Of a DNA stretch of 64,000 bases, positions 51,725-59,606 are shown piece after piece. Location of the stretch: assembly GCA_025060595.1 (NCBI GenBank), contig JANXBX010000008.1:16629-80628 (forward strand), written 5' to 3'. How positions within the stretch are numbered: position 1 is the stretch's first letter; each line of letters starts with the position of its first letter. This DNA comes from Synergistota bacterium (GTDB taxonomy: Bacteria > Synergistota > GBS-1). The notes under the pieces are model-generated. The model worked only from the letters and a program-made list of their open reading frames with translations, was not told the DNA's origin and ran no database searches. The position numbers and the translations under genes were made by a program.

Positions 51725-53056
51725 ATGAGTAATGCTAGAGGTTCTTGGACCTCAAGGGTAGGTTTTATCATGGCGGCCGCTGGTTCGGCAATAGGTCTTG
51801 GTAACATCTGGAAGTTCCCTTATCTGACTGGTAAAAACGGAGGGTTCGCCTTTTTAATAGTTTATCTTGCGATTGTTTTTACCATGGGTATAAGTGTTAT
51901 GCTTGCTGAGGTCGTTGTAGGTAAGGCTGCTCAAAGAAATCCTGTTGGAGCTTTTGCAAAATTGGGAGGAGGTCTCTGGCCGCTTGTTGGATTCATGGGG
52001 TTGGTTGCAGGTTTCATAATCCTCTCATTTTATAGTGTAGTAGCTGGATGGACCATAGCTTATATGATTAAAGCTCCTACAGGGCTTTTGGCATCTACGG
52101 ATCCTAAGGTTCTTGGTGATATATTCGGTAAGTTTGTTAGCGACCCTGTGGAACCGCTTATATACCACGCAATATTTATGGCTTTAACTATTCTTATAGT
52201 AGCCGCTGGAATAGAAAAGGGAATAGAGAAATGGTGCAAGCTGCTTATACCAGGCCTAGTTGTTATACTTGGAGTTTTAATAATTAGAGCTGTTACTTTG
52301 CCAGGTGCTTTAAAGGGGATCTTATTTTATCTATCCCCTGATTTCTCTAAGATAAATGCAAAGGTTGTGAATGCCGCATTGGGGCAGGCTTTCTTCTCTC
52401 TATCCTTGGGGATGGGATGTATAATGACCTATGCTTCTTATTTTCCAAGGGAGGAAAATGCACCTAAATCTGTAATATGGGTTACTTTTATGGATACTCT
52501 CGTTGCCTTTCTGGCAGGTTTAGTAGTTATGCCAGCCGTTTTTGCTTTCGGTTTTGATCCTGCTGCTGGGCCTGGGCTGACGTTTATAACGCTCCCTGCG
52601 GTTTTTGCTAAAATGCCTCTTGGTGCTTTATGGGCGGTGCTCTTTTTCTTACTTCTTTTCTTTGCAGCAATAACTTCTTCCATATCTATTCTTGAAGTTA
52701 TAGTAGCGTATTTCGTTGATGAGATGGGAATGTCAAGGAAAAAGGCTGCTACCATATTTGGCATTATCATATTCTTTATTGGAATTCCTTCTTCCCTTTC
52801 TTTAGGTAAATGGAGTGGATTTACCATTATGGGTAAGGTTTTCCTTGACTTCATGGATTATCTTGCTTCTAATATAATGCTTCCTCTTGGTGGGATATTT
52901 ATATCGCTCTTTGTTGGATGGGTTTTTTGGAAGAGGGCCTTGATCGAGGCTACAAGCGAAGGTCGCTACACTCTAGCTTGGGCTCCTTTATGGAAGGTGG
53001 TTTGTCGCTACTTTGCTCCTTTAGCTATAGCTTGGATACTAATAAGCGGGCTTTAG
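51725..53056 (+). CDS. NSS-family sodium-dependent amino-acid transporter
   Basis: A complete 443-residue NSS symporter. TM1 carries AAAGSAIGLGNIWKFPYLTG, TM3-5 include KGIEKWCKLLIPGL, and the TM6-7 region shows GQAFFSLSLGMGCIMTYASY. The C-terminus ends in a charged tail after about 11 or 12 helices. It imports an unidentified amino acid with Na+. It is the intact relative of the pseudogene at 6517-7729 and has no MetS-like small subunit after it. Shine-Dalgarno GAGGAGGGG. Divergent from the iron operon and ending at a perfect palindrome. Confidence 0.92.
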   Translation: MSNARGSWTSRVGFIMAAAGSAIGLGNIWKFPYLTGKNGGFAFLIVYLAIVFTMGISVMLAEVVVGKAAQRNPVGAFAKLGGGLWPLVGFMGLVAGFIILSFYSVVAGWTIAYMIKAPTGLLASTDPKVLGDIFGKFVSDPVEPLIYHAIFMALTILIVAAGIEKGIEKWCKLLIPGLVVILGVLIIRAVTLPGALKGILFYLSPDFSKINAKVVNAALGQAFFSLSLGMGCIMTYASYFPREENAPKSVIWVTFMDTLVAFLAGLVVMPAVFAFGFDPAAGPGLTFITLPAVFAKMPLGALWAVLFFLLLFFAAITSSISILEVIVAYFVDEMGMSRKKAATIFGIIIFFIGIPSSLSLGKWSGFTIMGKVFLDFMDYLASNIMLPLGGIFISLFVGWVFWKRALIEATSEGRYTLAWAPLWKVVCRYFAPLAIAWILISGL

Positions 53057-53060
53057 TATA

Positions 53061-53100
53061 AACTAAGTGGGGCTCCAAAGCTTTGGAGCCCCACTTAGTT
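53061..53100. terminator. Bidirectional terminator (40-base perfect palindrome)
   Basis: Arms of 20 bases (53061-53080 and 53081-53100, centre AAGCTT) fill almost the whole gap between the convergent NSS and dctP genes. T-runs beyond it are short. Confidence 0.72.
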
Positions 53101-53104
53101 TGGT

Positions 53105-54076
53105 TTACTGCTTTAATACCTCTTCCCAAGTTGTAACAGGCCATGTGGTCTTAAATAACTCTTCTACCGCAGGTTTGGCCTTTTCTCTTATCTGTGTCAT
53201 AGTTTTCCCATCAAGGTATATTACTGTCATCCCGTTTTCGAGTAAGTCCTTAAGGATTTTATTTTCGTTTGCAAGTAGCTTTTCTGTAGCGGCTTTGCAG
53301 GCTTTCTCTGCTGCTTCGTTAAATAGCTTTTGTTCCTCTGGAGATAGCTTGTCAAAGGTAGGTTTATACATGTGTACCCAACCAAAGGATACTAGGTGGT
53401 TGGTTATTGTTAAATACTTTTGGACTTCATATAGCTTATAACCTGATATCTGGGTAAGGTCTCCTTCAGAAGCTTCGGCGGTTCCATCCTTTAGAGCTTG
53501 ATATAATCCCGGTAGAGGAACCTGTACAGGTTTTGTTCCAAGAGCTTCCCAGACTTTAACCCACGTAGGAACTACAGGTAGTCTTAGCTTTAGGCCTTCA
53601 AGATCTTTTAGCCCTAGTATGGGCTTGTTAGAGGTCATTTGCCTATATCCTCTGTAAAGATAACCAAGCGTATACATATTTCCTTTCTCTAATATTTGGG
53701 CTTTTGCTTTCTCTCCGATAGGTCCTTTCATGATTCTGTAAAAGTGTTCGTGATCTTTAAGAACAAAAGGCGCGTTCATGAAGAAATACTGTGGTGCAAA
53801 GACTTCAAGAGCTCTGCCACCGGTGAATTGCATGTCCACTTCTCCTTTGGCGCATTTCTCGTTTACTCCCTCTTCAGAGTCCTTTTGAATCTCGAGCTCT
53901 ACCTTGATCTTTCCTTTGGTTTGCTCTTCGACAATAGCTTTGAAATTTTCCATAGCCTCGGTAATTATGTGTCCTTTAGGGAAGGGAGTACCAGCCTTTA
54001 TAGTTGTTTGGGCATAGGCAAAGCTTAGTGTTAGAAGTACCATGAGCAGAGAAAACCACACTATGTGCCTCTTCAT
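53105..54076 (-). CDS. TRAP transporter substrate-binding protein, DctP family (orphan)
   Basis: A 323-residue periplasmic receptor with signal peptide (VWFSLLMVLLTLSFAYA) and DctP landmarks: GTPFPKGHIITEAMENF, LKLRLPVVPTWVKVW with the substrate-binding Arg, and SFGWVHMYKPTFDKL. No DctQ or DctM genes are beside it; the operon's permease genes are TctA/TctB. It may serve a TRAP permease elsewhere. Last gene of the six-gene unit. Confidence 0.9.
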   Translation of the reverse strand: MKRHIVWFSLLMVLLTLSFAYAQTTIKAGTPFPKGHIITEAMENFKAIVEEQTKGKIKVELEIQKDSEEGVNEKCAKGEVDMQFTGGRALEVFAPQYFFMNAPFVLKDHEHFYRIMKGPIGEKAKAQILEKGNMYTLGYLYRGYRQMTSNKPILGLKDLEGLKLRLPVVPTWVKVWEALGTKPVQVPLPGLYQALKDGTAEASEGDLTQISGYKLYEVQKYLTITNHLVSFGWVHMYKPTFDKLSPEEQKLFNEAAEKACKAATEKLLANENKILKDLLENGMTVIYLDGKTMTQIREKAKPAVEELFKTTWPVTTWEEVLKQ

Positions 54077-54092
54077 GTTTACCCCCTCCTTT

Positions 54093-55274
54093 TTATAGGA
54101 TCTCTATCTTCTTGCCCTCCTCGCTTGAGTAGTAGCCTGCATATATAACCTTTGCGGTTTCCTTGGCAAGCTCGAAACCTGATATAGGCTCTCTATTTTC
54201 TTTGGCTGAAAGTACGAAATCTTTTAGCTCCTGAGGGAAGCCTCTTGTCCAGAAGTCATCAGGGGATGGGAAGTTCCAGCCTCCCTTCGTTTCTATCTTT
54301 TCCGCTATGTATTCATCTTTCCATATAGTGCTTTCAGGAGCGTAAGCTAACATCATATTGTTTGGGTTAATATTGGCATAAATCATACCCTTAGATAAGC
54401 TAACTTGAACCCAGTTCTTAAGCCCTCCTAAGCTCACATCGTTTGAGAAAACTATTCCTTTGGTTCCGTCTTCAAAGTCTATTATTAAAACTGACCAATC
54501 CTCTACATCTTCCCATGCAGTAGCTACATAGTGTTTTTCTTCTTTAATGAACTCTGGCGTCTTCGTTAGATTTCCTATTTCTCCCCAAACCGCTTTTGCT
54601 CTTATAGGCCTTCCATTTCTCTGTAGCCCTTCAAAATGTTTAAGGTGTAAAACCACAGCTACTGGGTGGGAACCGAGCCTCATTAGGCTTCCGCCACCAG
54701 AGGTTCTCCAAGCCTTTGCATAGCTTGCTATTGAGCCTGAGTGGCTACATTCGGCCCTTATCTCTAATATGGGGGAAGAAGATACCTTTATCATCTTTTT
54801 CATCTTTTCGATTGAAGGGGCGTAAACTAGGTTTTCTCCATACATAAGTTTGACCCCGTTTTCCTTTATCTTTCTTTCAATCTTTTCAATTTTTTCTAAT
54901 ACCTTCTTATACATATGGCTTTTAGGTACTTCCATGCCTATAAGCTTTTTATCGCTGTCTTCTCCAAAGTATCCTGTCAGTGGTTTTTCACATATTACGT
55001 GTTTTTTATTCTCAGCGGCACATATTATAACGTCATCATGTAAACTTGTTGGAGTACAGACATCTACTATCTCAATTTCTGGTGAGGCGCAAAGTTCTTC
55101 AAAATTATTAAATACTCTAGGTATGCCAAACTCTCTTGCAAATCTCTCTGCGTTTTCCTTCCTACCTGAGCATATTCCTTCGATCTGTACGAAAGGTTCT
55201 ATTTCTCTATAGGCAGCCATATGTATTCTGGCTATAAAGCCTGCACCTACAATGCCCACTTTTACCTTTTCCAT
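54093..55274 (-). CDS. Gfo/Idh/MocA family oxidoreductase
   Basis: A 393-residue NAD(P)-dependent enzyme: GAGFIA at residues 10-15 for the cofactor, the conserved HVICEKPLTG with the catalytic Lys (about residue 97), then the alpha/beta domain. Family members oxidise or epimerise sugars, inositols and other polyols. It lies 16 bases after the M24 gene. The role in this operon would be to act on an imported or processed compound. Confidence 0.87.
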   Translation of the reverse strand: MEKVKVGIVGAGFIARIHMAAYREIEPFVQIEGICSGRKENAERFAREFGIPRVFNNFEELCASPEIEIVDVCTPTSLHDDVIICAAENKKHVICEKPLTGYFGEDSDKKLIGMEVPKSHMYKKVLEKIEKIERKIKENGVKLMYGENLVYAPSIEKMKKMIKVSSSPILEIRAECSHSGSIASYAKAWRTSGGGSLMRLGSHPVAVVLHLKHFEGLQRNGRPIRAKAVWGEIGNLTKTPEFIKEEKHYVATAWEDVEDWSVLIIDFEDGTKGIVFSNDVSLGGLKNWVQVSLSKGMIYANINPNNMMLAYAPESTIWKDEYIAEKIETKGGWNFPSPDDFWTRGFPQELKDFVLSAKENREPISGFELAKETAKVIYAGYYSSEEGKKIEIL

Positions 55275-55288
55275 ATTTGTTCCCTCCT

Positions 55289-56395
55289 TTAGGTAATGAT
55301 TAACATGTCAGGTTTAATAAGGGTTATGCCTTCCACTTCTATGCTTAGTTTAGGAAAGATGACCGGTTTTGTGATCATAATAGGTCCTTTCTCGGTTACT
55401 ATAAAGCCATCTTCTGATTTGGTCCCCGATATAGATGGATTCCAGCAGAAGGCCTGGTTTTTAAGTATTTTCTCAGCGGTGGATGGAGTTACTCTTATTT
55501 CTCGTGGATAGTATCCCATAGCTCCACCCTGGTGATGGAGTTTCCATTCATCCTTGTAACCTCGCTTTTCATATTCCTCTATAGCAGAAAGGACAGGAAC
55601 TCTCATCTCTTCTCCTATCCTTGTTTTCGCTATCATTATGCATTCGATTTCTACATTATCTTGATATTGTTTCTTAAGAGCAGCTGGGGGTTCTCCAAAA
55701 TATGCCATCCTTGTTATCGTTGTATATAAACCTTTGTATCGTGCATTAACTGATGCCATAAGAAGCTTTTCAATCCTTTTGTTTTTAGATATAGGGTGTC
55801 TATAGTTTCTGACCCTATCATCTGAGGAAATCATGAAAGCTGTTGGCTCTATTCCCTCTTTCCATAGTTTTGCAGATATTTCCCCAGCTACCTCTATTTC
55901 TGTTTGACCTGGTTTAACTTCATACATTAAAACTTCTTCTACTATTTTTGATAGTTTCTCCCCCAAGTATTTATACCTTTCTATTTCTTCTTCAGTTAGT
56001 TCATACCTTAGTTTTTTAAATGTGCCCTCCACGAATTGGGTTTCGGAAAGAGGGATGTCGCAACCAATATTTCTGTTTCCTGTTATCTTTTTGACAATTT
56101 CCATCTCTTTATCTTCATACCATTCGTATTCCAATACTTCAAATCCTATTTCTCCAACCTCTTCTTCTCTCATTCTTTTTGACTCGATCCTGTTAGCTAT
56201 TACGAAAGCCTCTTTCTCTGTCACTAATACTGATGTTACTCCAGTTTCTGTGGTCATGCCTACGAAGTTAACCCCACCCGCAGTGATCCATGAGAAGTTT
56301 GGTTGCTTCTTAATTAACATTGCAGAAAGATTATTTTCTCTTAAAAATCTTCTTACCCTTTCTAATTTTACTTTTACTTCTTCCTTTCTTCCCAT
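55289..56395 (-). CDS. M24 (creatinase/prolidase-fold) protein lacking most metal ligands
   Basis: A 368-residue protein with the two-domain layout of Xaa-Pro peptidases: an N-terminal creatinase-like domain and the C-terminal pita-bread fold. Aligning by GLYTTITR with the GYxSDITR of active enzymes puts Ser215 and Thr226 at the two Asp ligands and Asn319 (AFCWNPSI) at the first Glu, while His287/288 (KLHHQGG) and Glu328 (KSEDGFIV) remain. Such a site should not hold two metals, as in creatinase and other non-peptidase members. It probably hydrolyses a small C-N bond substrate; a peptidase is less likely. Confidence 0.84.
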   Translation of the reverse strand: MGRKEEVKVKLERVRRFLRENNLSAMLIKKQPNFSWITAGGVNFVGMTTETGVTSVLVTEKEAFVIANRIESKRMREEEVGEIGFEVLEYEWYEDKEMEIVKKITGNRNIGCDIPLSETQFVEGTFKKLRYELTEEEIERYKYLGEKLSKIVEEVLMYEVKPGQTEIEVAGEISAKLWKEGIEPTAFMISSDDRVRNYRHPISKNKRIEKLLMASVNARYKGLYTTITRMAYFGEPPAALKKQYQDNVEIECIMIAKTRIGEEMRVPVLSAIEEYEKRGYKDEWKLHHQGGAMGYYPREIRVTPSTAEKILKNQAFCWNPSISGTKSEDGFIVTEKGPIMITKPVIFPKLSIEVEGITLIKPDMLIIT

Positions 56396-56411
56396 TTCTC
56401 TTCCTCCTTTG

Positions 56412-57887
56412 CTATCTAGATTCTTTTTTCACGGAAATCAAGGAAAGCAAAATTGATATAATGGCTAAAATTAATAGTGTTAAAGAAATTGGGCTTCTTA
56501 TAAATATGCTCCAGTCATTTTGAGAGATTATCAAAGCTCTGTTTAAATTTTGTTCGGCCATAGGCCCTAATATGAGGCCGATTATTAAGGGGGTTTCGGG
56601 GAAACCCTGCTTTTTCATGAAGTAACCGATGAGCCCAAAAACTATTGTGACTCCTACATCGTAAAGACTGTTTCTTATTGCGAAGGAGCCTATGATAGCA
56701 AAAATGAGAATTATAGGCATCAGTATTTTTTTAGGAACTCTTAGGATATAAGGTGCCGAGAAAGTGGAAACAAATCCCGTGATTAGCATTAAGAACTGGA
56801 TTATAAACCAACCTGCAAAAAAGGAATAAACGAGATCTGGACTTGATTGGAAAAGGAGAGGACCGGGTTTTATTCCTATTAAGATCATTGCTCCAAGCAT
56901 GACTGCTGTAACTACATCTCCAGGAACACCAAGCGCAAGTGTGGGAACCATGGCTCCACCAGTGACTGCGTTATTAGCGCATTCTACGACAGCCACTCCT
57001 TCTATTATTCCTGATCCGAACTTCTCTTTCTTCTTAGACCAGTTCTTAAGCTGGTTATAAGCTAAGAATGTTGCTATGGTTCCTCCTGTTCCAGGTATAA
57101 CTCCAATTATTATTCCTATGATTGCTCCAACTAAAATAGGTATTATTATAGCTTTAAGTTCTTCTTTGGATAGGAATATGGATGATATTTGGTGTTGAAT
57201 TTTTTCCTCCTTGTTTCTTTCTTCAAGCCCAAAGAGTATTTCTGAGATAGCAAATATTCCTATTAATACAGGAAGAAGTTCAAAGCCAGCGGTTAAAGCA
57301 GAAATTCCAAAAGTAAATCTCTCAGACCCTCTGATATTCTCTATTCCTACGGTAGCTAAAAATAGGCCGAATAAACCTGATACTAATCCCTTAAGTATGT
57401 TTCTGCCTGATACGCTTGCGATTATGGTTAGGCCAAATATCGATAGGGAGAAATAATCTGCGGGTGAGAACTTTAGGGCGAAGGAGGCAAGCTCGGGAGC
57501 CAGTAAAACTAAAGTTATCCCGCTTAAAATACCTCCAGATGTAGATGCTATCAATGCCGTTAAAATAGCTTTTCCAGCTTTTCCTTGCTTAGCTAGAGGA
57601 TGCCCATCAAGAAGGGTTGCTGCAGCGGATGGGGTTCCAGGGACTCCAAGGAGTATGGCTGATATGGAGCCCCCAAACATAGAGCCAGAATACATTCCTG
57701 CAAGCATAAGGAGAGCAGATTTAGGATCTAAATAGAAGGTGAAGGGAAGAAGTAAGATTATTCCCATAGAGGAAGTTATGCCTGGTAAAGCTCCGACAAT
57801 TATTCCTCCCAGCGTTCCTATAAACATTAGCAAGATGTTTGAAGGCTGTAAAGCTATCCTTATTCCCTCAATCCAGTAACTTGTCAT
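56412..57887 (-). CDS. tctA: Tripartite tricarboxylate transporter permease TctA
   Basis: A 491-residue permease of about 12 helices with the TctA hallmarks: GIIVGALPGITSSMGIILLLPFTF near the N-terminus, the GVPGTPSAAATLLDGHPLAKQGKAGKA loop (about residues 80-106) and the repeated GVIPGTGGTIATFLAYN in the second half. It imports carboxylates delivered by the TctC receptor using the ion gradient. 29 bases after tctB. Confidence 0.93.
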   Translation of the reverse strand: MTSYWIEGIRIALQPSNILLMFIGTLGGIIVGALPGITSSMGIILLLPFTFYLDPKSALLMLAGMYSGSMFGGSISAILLGVPGTPSAAATLLDGHPLAKQGKAGKAILTALIASTSGGILSGITLVLLAPELASFALKFSPADYFSLSIFGLTIIASVSGRNILKGLVSGLFGLFLATVGIENIRGSERFTFGISALTAGFELLPVLIGIFAISEILFGLEERNKEEKIQHQISSIFLSKEELKAIIIPILVGAIIGIIIGVIPGTGGTIATFLAYNQLKNWSKKKEKFGSGIIEGVAVVECANNAVTGGAMVPTLALGVPGDVVTAVMLGAMILIGIKPGPLLFQSSPDLVYSFFAGWFIIQFLMLITGFVSTFSAPYILRVPKKILMPIILIFAIIGSFAIRNSLYDVGVTIVFGLIGYFMKKQGFPETPLIIGLILGPMAEQNLNRALIISQNDWSIFIRSPISLTLLILAIISILLSLISVKKESR

Positions 57888-57916
57888 TTTATGACCTCCT
57901 TTTTATAAAGAGGCTT

Positions 57917-58366
57917 TTAAAATAAGGAGAAGGAAGGTAAGGAAACCTTGAAGATGTTGTGGAATATGTAATAAACTATCACCGTTACAGTTATGCTTAT
58001 TAATATTGCTGTAGATGTTTTCTTAAACTCGAATAGATACATTGTTATTAACATTAATAGAGGGGTTAAGTATAGGAAGCCTATATAATCTACCAAGTAA
58101 ACGTAGGCGAGACTTACCCCTATTAAGAGGAGAACCCTTTTTAATGATTCCCAAGAATAAAGCTTCTTGATTGGTGATGGATGTAAAGTTTCCTGAAGAA
58201 GTAGTAGAAAACCACATATTATTAATCCTATGCTGATTATTCTTGGGTAGTCTCCAGGTCCTATTCCTAATGGAGATTTAGGCATACCAAGCGTAGTTAG
58301 TAATATCAAAAAACCGACTAAAATTATACCTATATCTATTCCTATATTTAGATTAAACCGTTTCAT
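57917..58366 (-). CDS. tctB: Tripartite tricarboxylate transporter small subunit TctB
   Basis: A 149-residue membrane protein with four predicted helices and the TctB pattern GIGPGDYPRIISIGLIICG near the N-terminus. Good Shine-Dalgarno (GGAGG) before ATG. Encoded between the receptor and large permease genes. Confidence 0.87.
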   Translation of the reverse strand: MKRFNLNIGIDIGIILVGFLILLTTLGMPKSPLGIGPGDYPRIISIGLIICGFLLLLQETLHPSPIKKLYSWESLKRVLLLIGVSLAYVYLVDYIGFLYLTPLLMLITMYLFEFKKTSTAILISITVTVIVYYIFHNIFKVSLPSFSLF

Positions 58367-58390
58367 CTATAAAGCCTCCTATATAAGCCT

Positions 58391-58417
58391 CCCCCCTATC
58401 CTTTAAGGATAGGGGGG
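58391..58417 (-). terminator. Hairpin between tctC and tctB
   Basis: A 13-base arm CCCCCCTATCCTT pairs with AAGGATAGGGGGG across one base. It falls in the 62-base gap after the receptor gene; no strong T-run follows on the minus strand, so it probably attenuates or protects the receptor mRNA end. Confidence 0.6.
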
Positions 58418-58428
58418 TTAAATTAACA

Positions 58429-59397
58429 TTACTTATACTTGTTTCCTAGCTTATTAGCTTTAATCAGGTCCTCGTAATATTTATCGTAATCCTGTATAAG
58501 TTTTGCAAAGTCAGCTGGATTTTTATAATCTATGGTTAGCGATAACTCTTTTGCTTTGCTTTGAAATTCTGGATCCTTAATGCACTTGGAGATAATCTCA
58601 TGAAGCTTGTCTACAATCTCTTTTGGAGTTCCCTTCTGCAAGGCTACTCCTCTCCACATACCAAACTGAAAATCAAAGCCTTGCTCTTTAGCTGTAGGTA
58701 CATCAGGATATTTATCAAGCCTCTTTGTTCCAAATACTCCTAAGATCCTGAGTTGACCAGCATCAACGTTTGAAAGCCCTTCAGGTGCTGCCCCCATATA
58801 AGAATTTATATGGCCTCCTACAAGAGCGGTAACTGCTGGTCCTCCTCCTTCAAAAGGTACGTGTACAAGTTTGATTTTGGCGAAGCTCTCAAAGGCTAAA
58901 GCTGCAAGGTGAGTTCCTCCTCCTGCACCACCGTTTCCTATGGTTACTTTCCCAGGATTTTGCTTAGCATACTCTACGTACTCTTTAAGGTCCTTCCATG
59001 GAGCATCTTTCTTAACAAGTATGTAGCATGGGTCATTTACAACTAGAGCGACAGGTTCAAAGGAGTTCGCGTCAAACTGAACAGGGTCCATATGAGATTT
59101 AATAATTATTGGAGCTGCAAGAGAAAGTAAGGTGTAACCATCAGCCTTTGCTCTTAAAAACTCCATCGTTCCAGGGACAGCTCCTCCACCGGGAAGGTTA
59201 GCTACTACCAAGGGATGTCCACCGGAGTATTTTGGAAATACAGCAGCTATGGCTCTGAAAAGAACATCGGTAGCTCCACCTGCGGCCCAGGGAACAATTA
59301 TAGTAACAGGTTTTGTGGGGTAATCTGCTGCGAAAGCTCCTGATGCTAAAAGGAAAGTAATGGACAAAACCAAAGCTAATAATTTTTTAGTATTCAT
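58429..59397 (-). CDS. tctC: Tripartite tricarboxylate transporter receptor TctC (Bug family)
   Basis: A 322-residue periplasmic receptor with a signal peptide (LLALVLSITFLLASGAFA) then ADYPTKPVTIIVPWAAGGATD, the canonical start of Bug receptors. Later segments GNGGAGGGTHLAALAFE and HVPFEGGGPAVTAL are also typical. It binds a carboxylate and presents it to TctBA. First gene of the operon, with a good promoter. Confidence 0.93.
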   Translation of the reverse strand: MNTKKLLALVLSITFLLASGAFAADYPTKPVTIIVPWAAGGATDVLFRAIAAVFPKYSGGHPLVVANLPGGGAVPGTMEFLRAKADGYTLLSLAAPIIIKSHMDPVQFDANSFEPVALVVNDPCYILVKKDAPWKDLKEYVEYAKQNPGKVTIGNGGAGGGTHLAALAFESFAKIKLVHVPFEGGGPAVTALVGGHINSYMGAAPEGLSNVDAGQLRILGVFGTKRLDKYPDVPTAKEQGFDFQFGMWRGVALQKGTPKEIVDKLHEIISKCIKDPEFQSKAKELSLTIDYKNPADFAKLIQDYDKYYEDLIKANKLGNKYK

Positions 59398-59435
59398 ACT
59401 ATCTTCCCTCCTTTCTGGTATACTGGACTAACCAA

Positions 59436-59448
59436 TTGTATCATACAA
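59436..59448 (-). promoter_or_regulatory. GntR-like operator over the tctC promoter -10 box
   Basis: TTGTA-TCA-TACAA is a perfect palindrome with the TNGTNNNACNA-like spacing recognised by FadR-type GntR regulators. It covers the -10 hexamer. No GntR gene is in the window. Confidence 0.5.
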
Positions 59449-59468
59449 CTAATCTTTTATTGTGTCAA
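59440..59468 (-). promoter_or_regulatory. Promoter of the tctCBA operon
   Basis: Minus-strand TTGACA (59463-59468), 17 bases, TATGAT (59440-59445), about 40 bases before the tctC start codon. Confidence 0.75.
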
Positions 59469-59566
59469 GATTAGGAACTTAATTTAAAGACCTAGAATTG
59501 AAGAAATATATTATTTATTTTGATATAAACACAGGAGTTTCGGGGACTTTACTTAGGAGGAAAACT

Positions 59567-59600
59567 TTAAGGGGCGGGAGTGATCGCTCCCGCCCCTTAA
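59567..59600 (-). terminator. Terminator after the aldo-keto reductase gene
   Basis: A 14-bp perfect stem (TTAAGGGGCGGGAG 59567-59580 with 59587-59600) followed on the minus strand by AAAGTTTTCC. Between 59469 and 59566 I see nothing else. Confidence 0.8.
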
Positions 59601-59606
59601 GATATC

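Noticed and set aside
53067-53441. Plus-strand open frame after the NSS gene
   Set aside because: It begins inside the 40-base palindrome and runs antisense through dctP, which has full family motifs.
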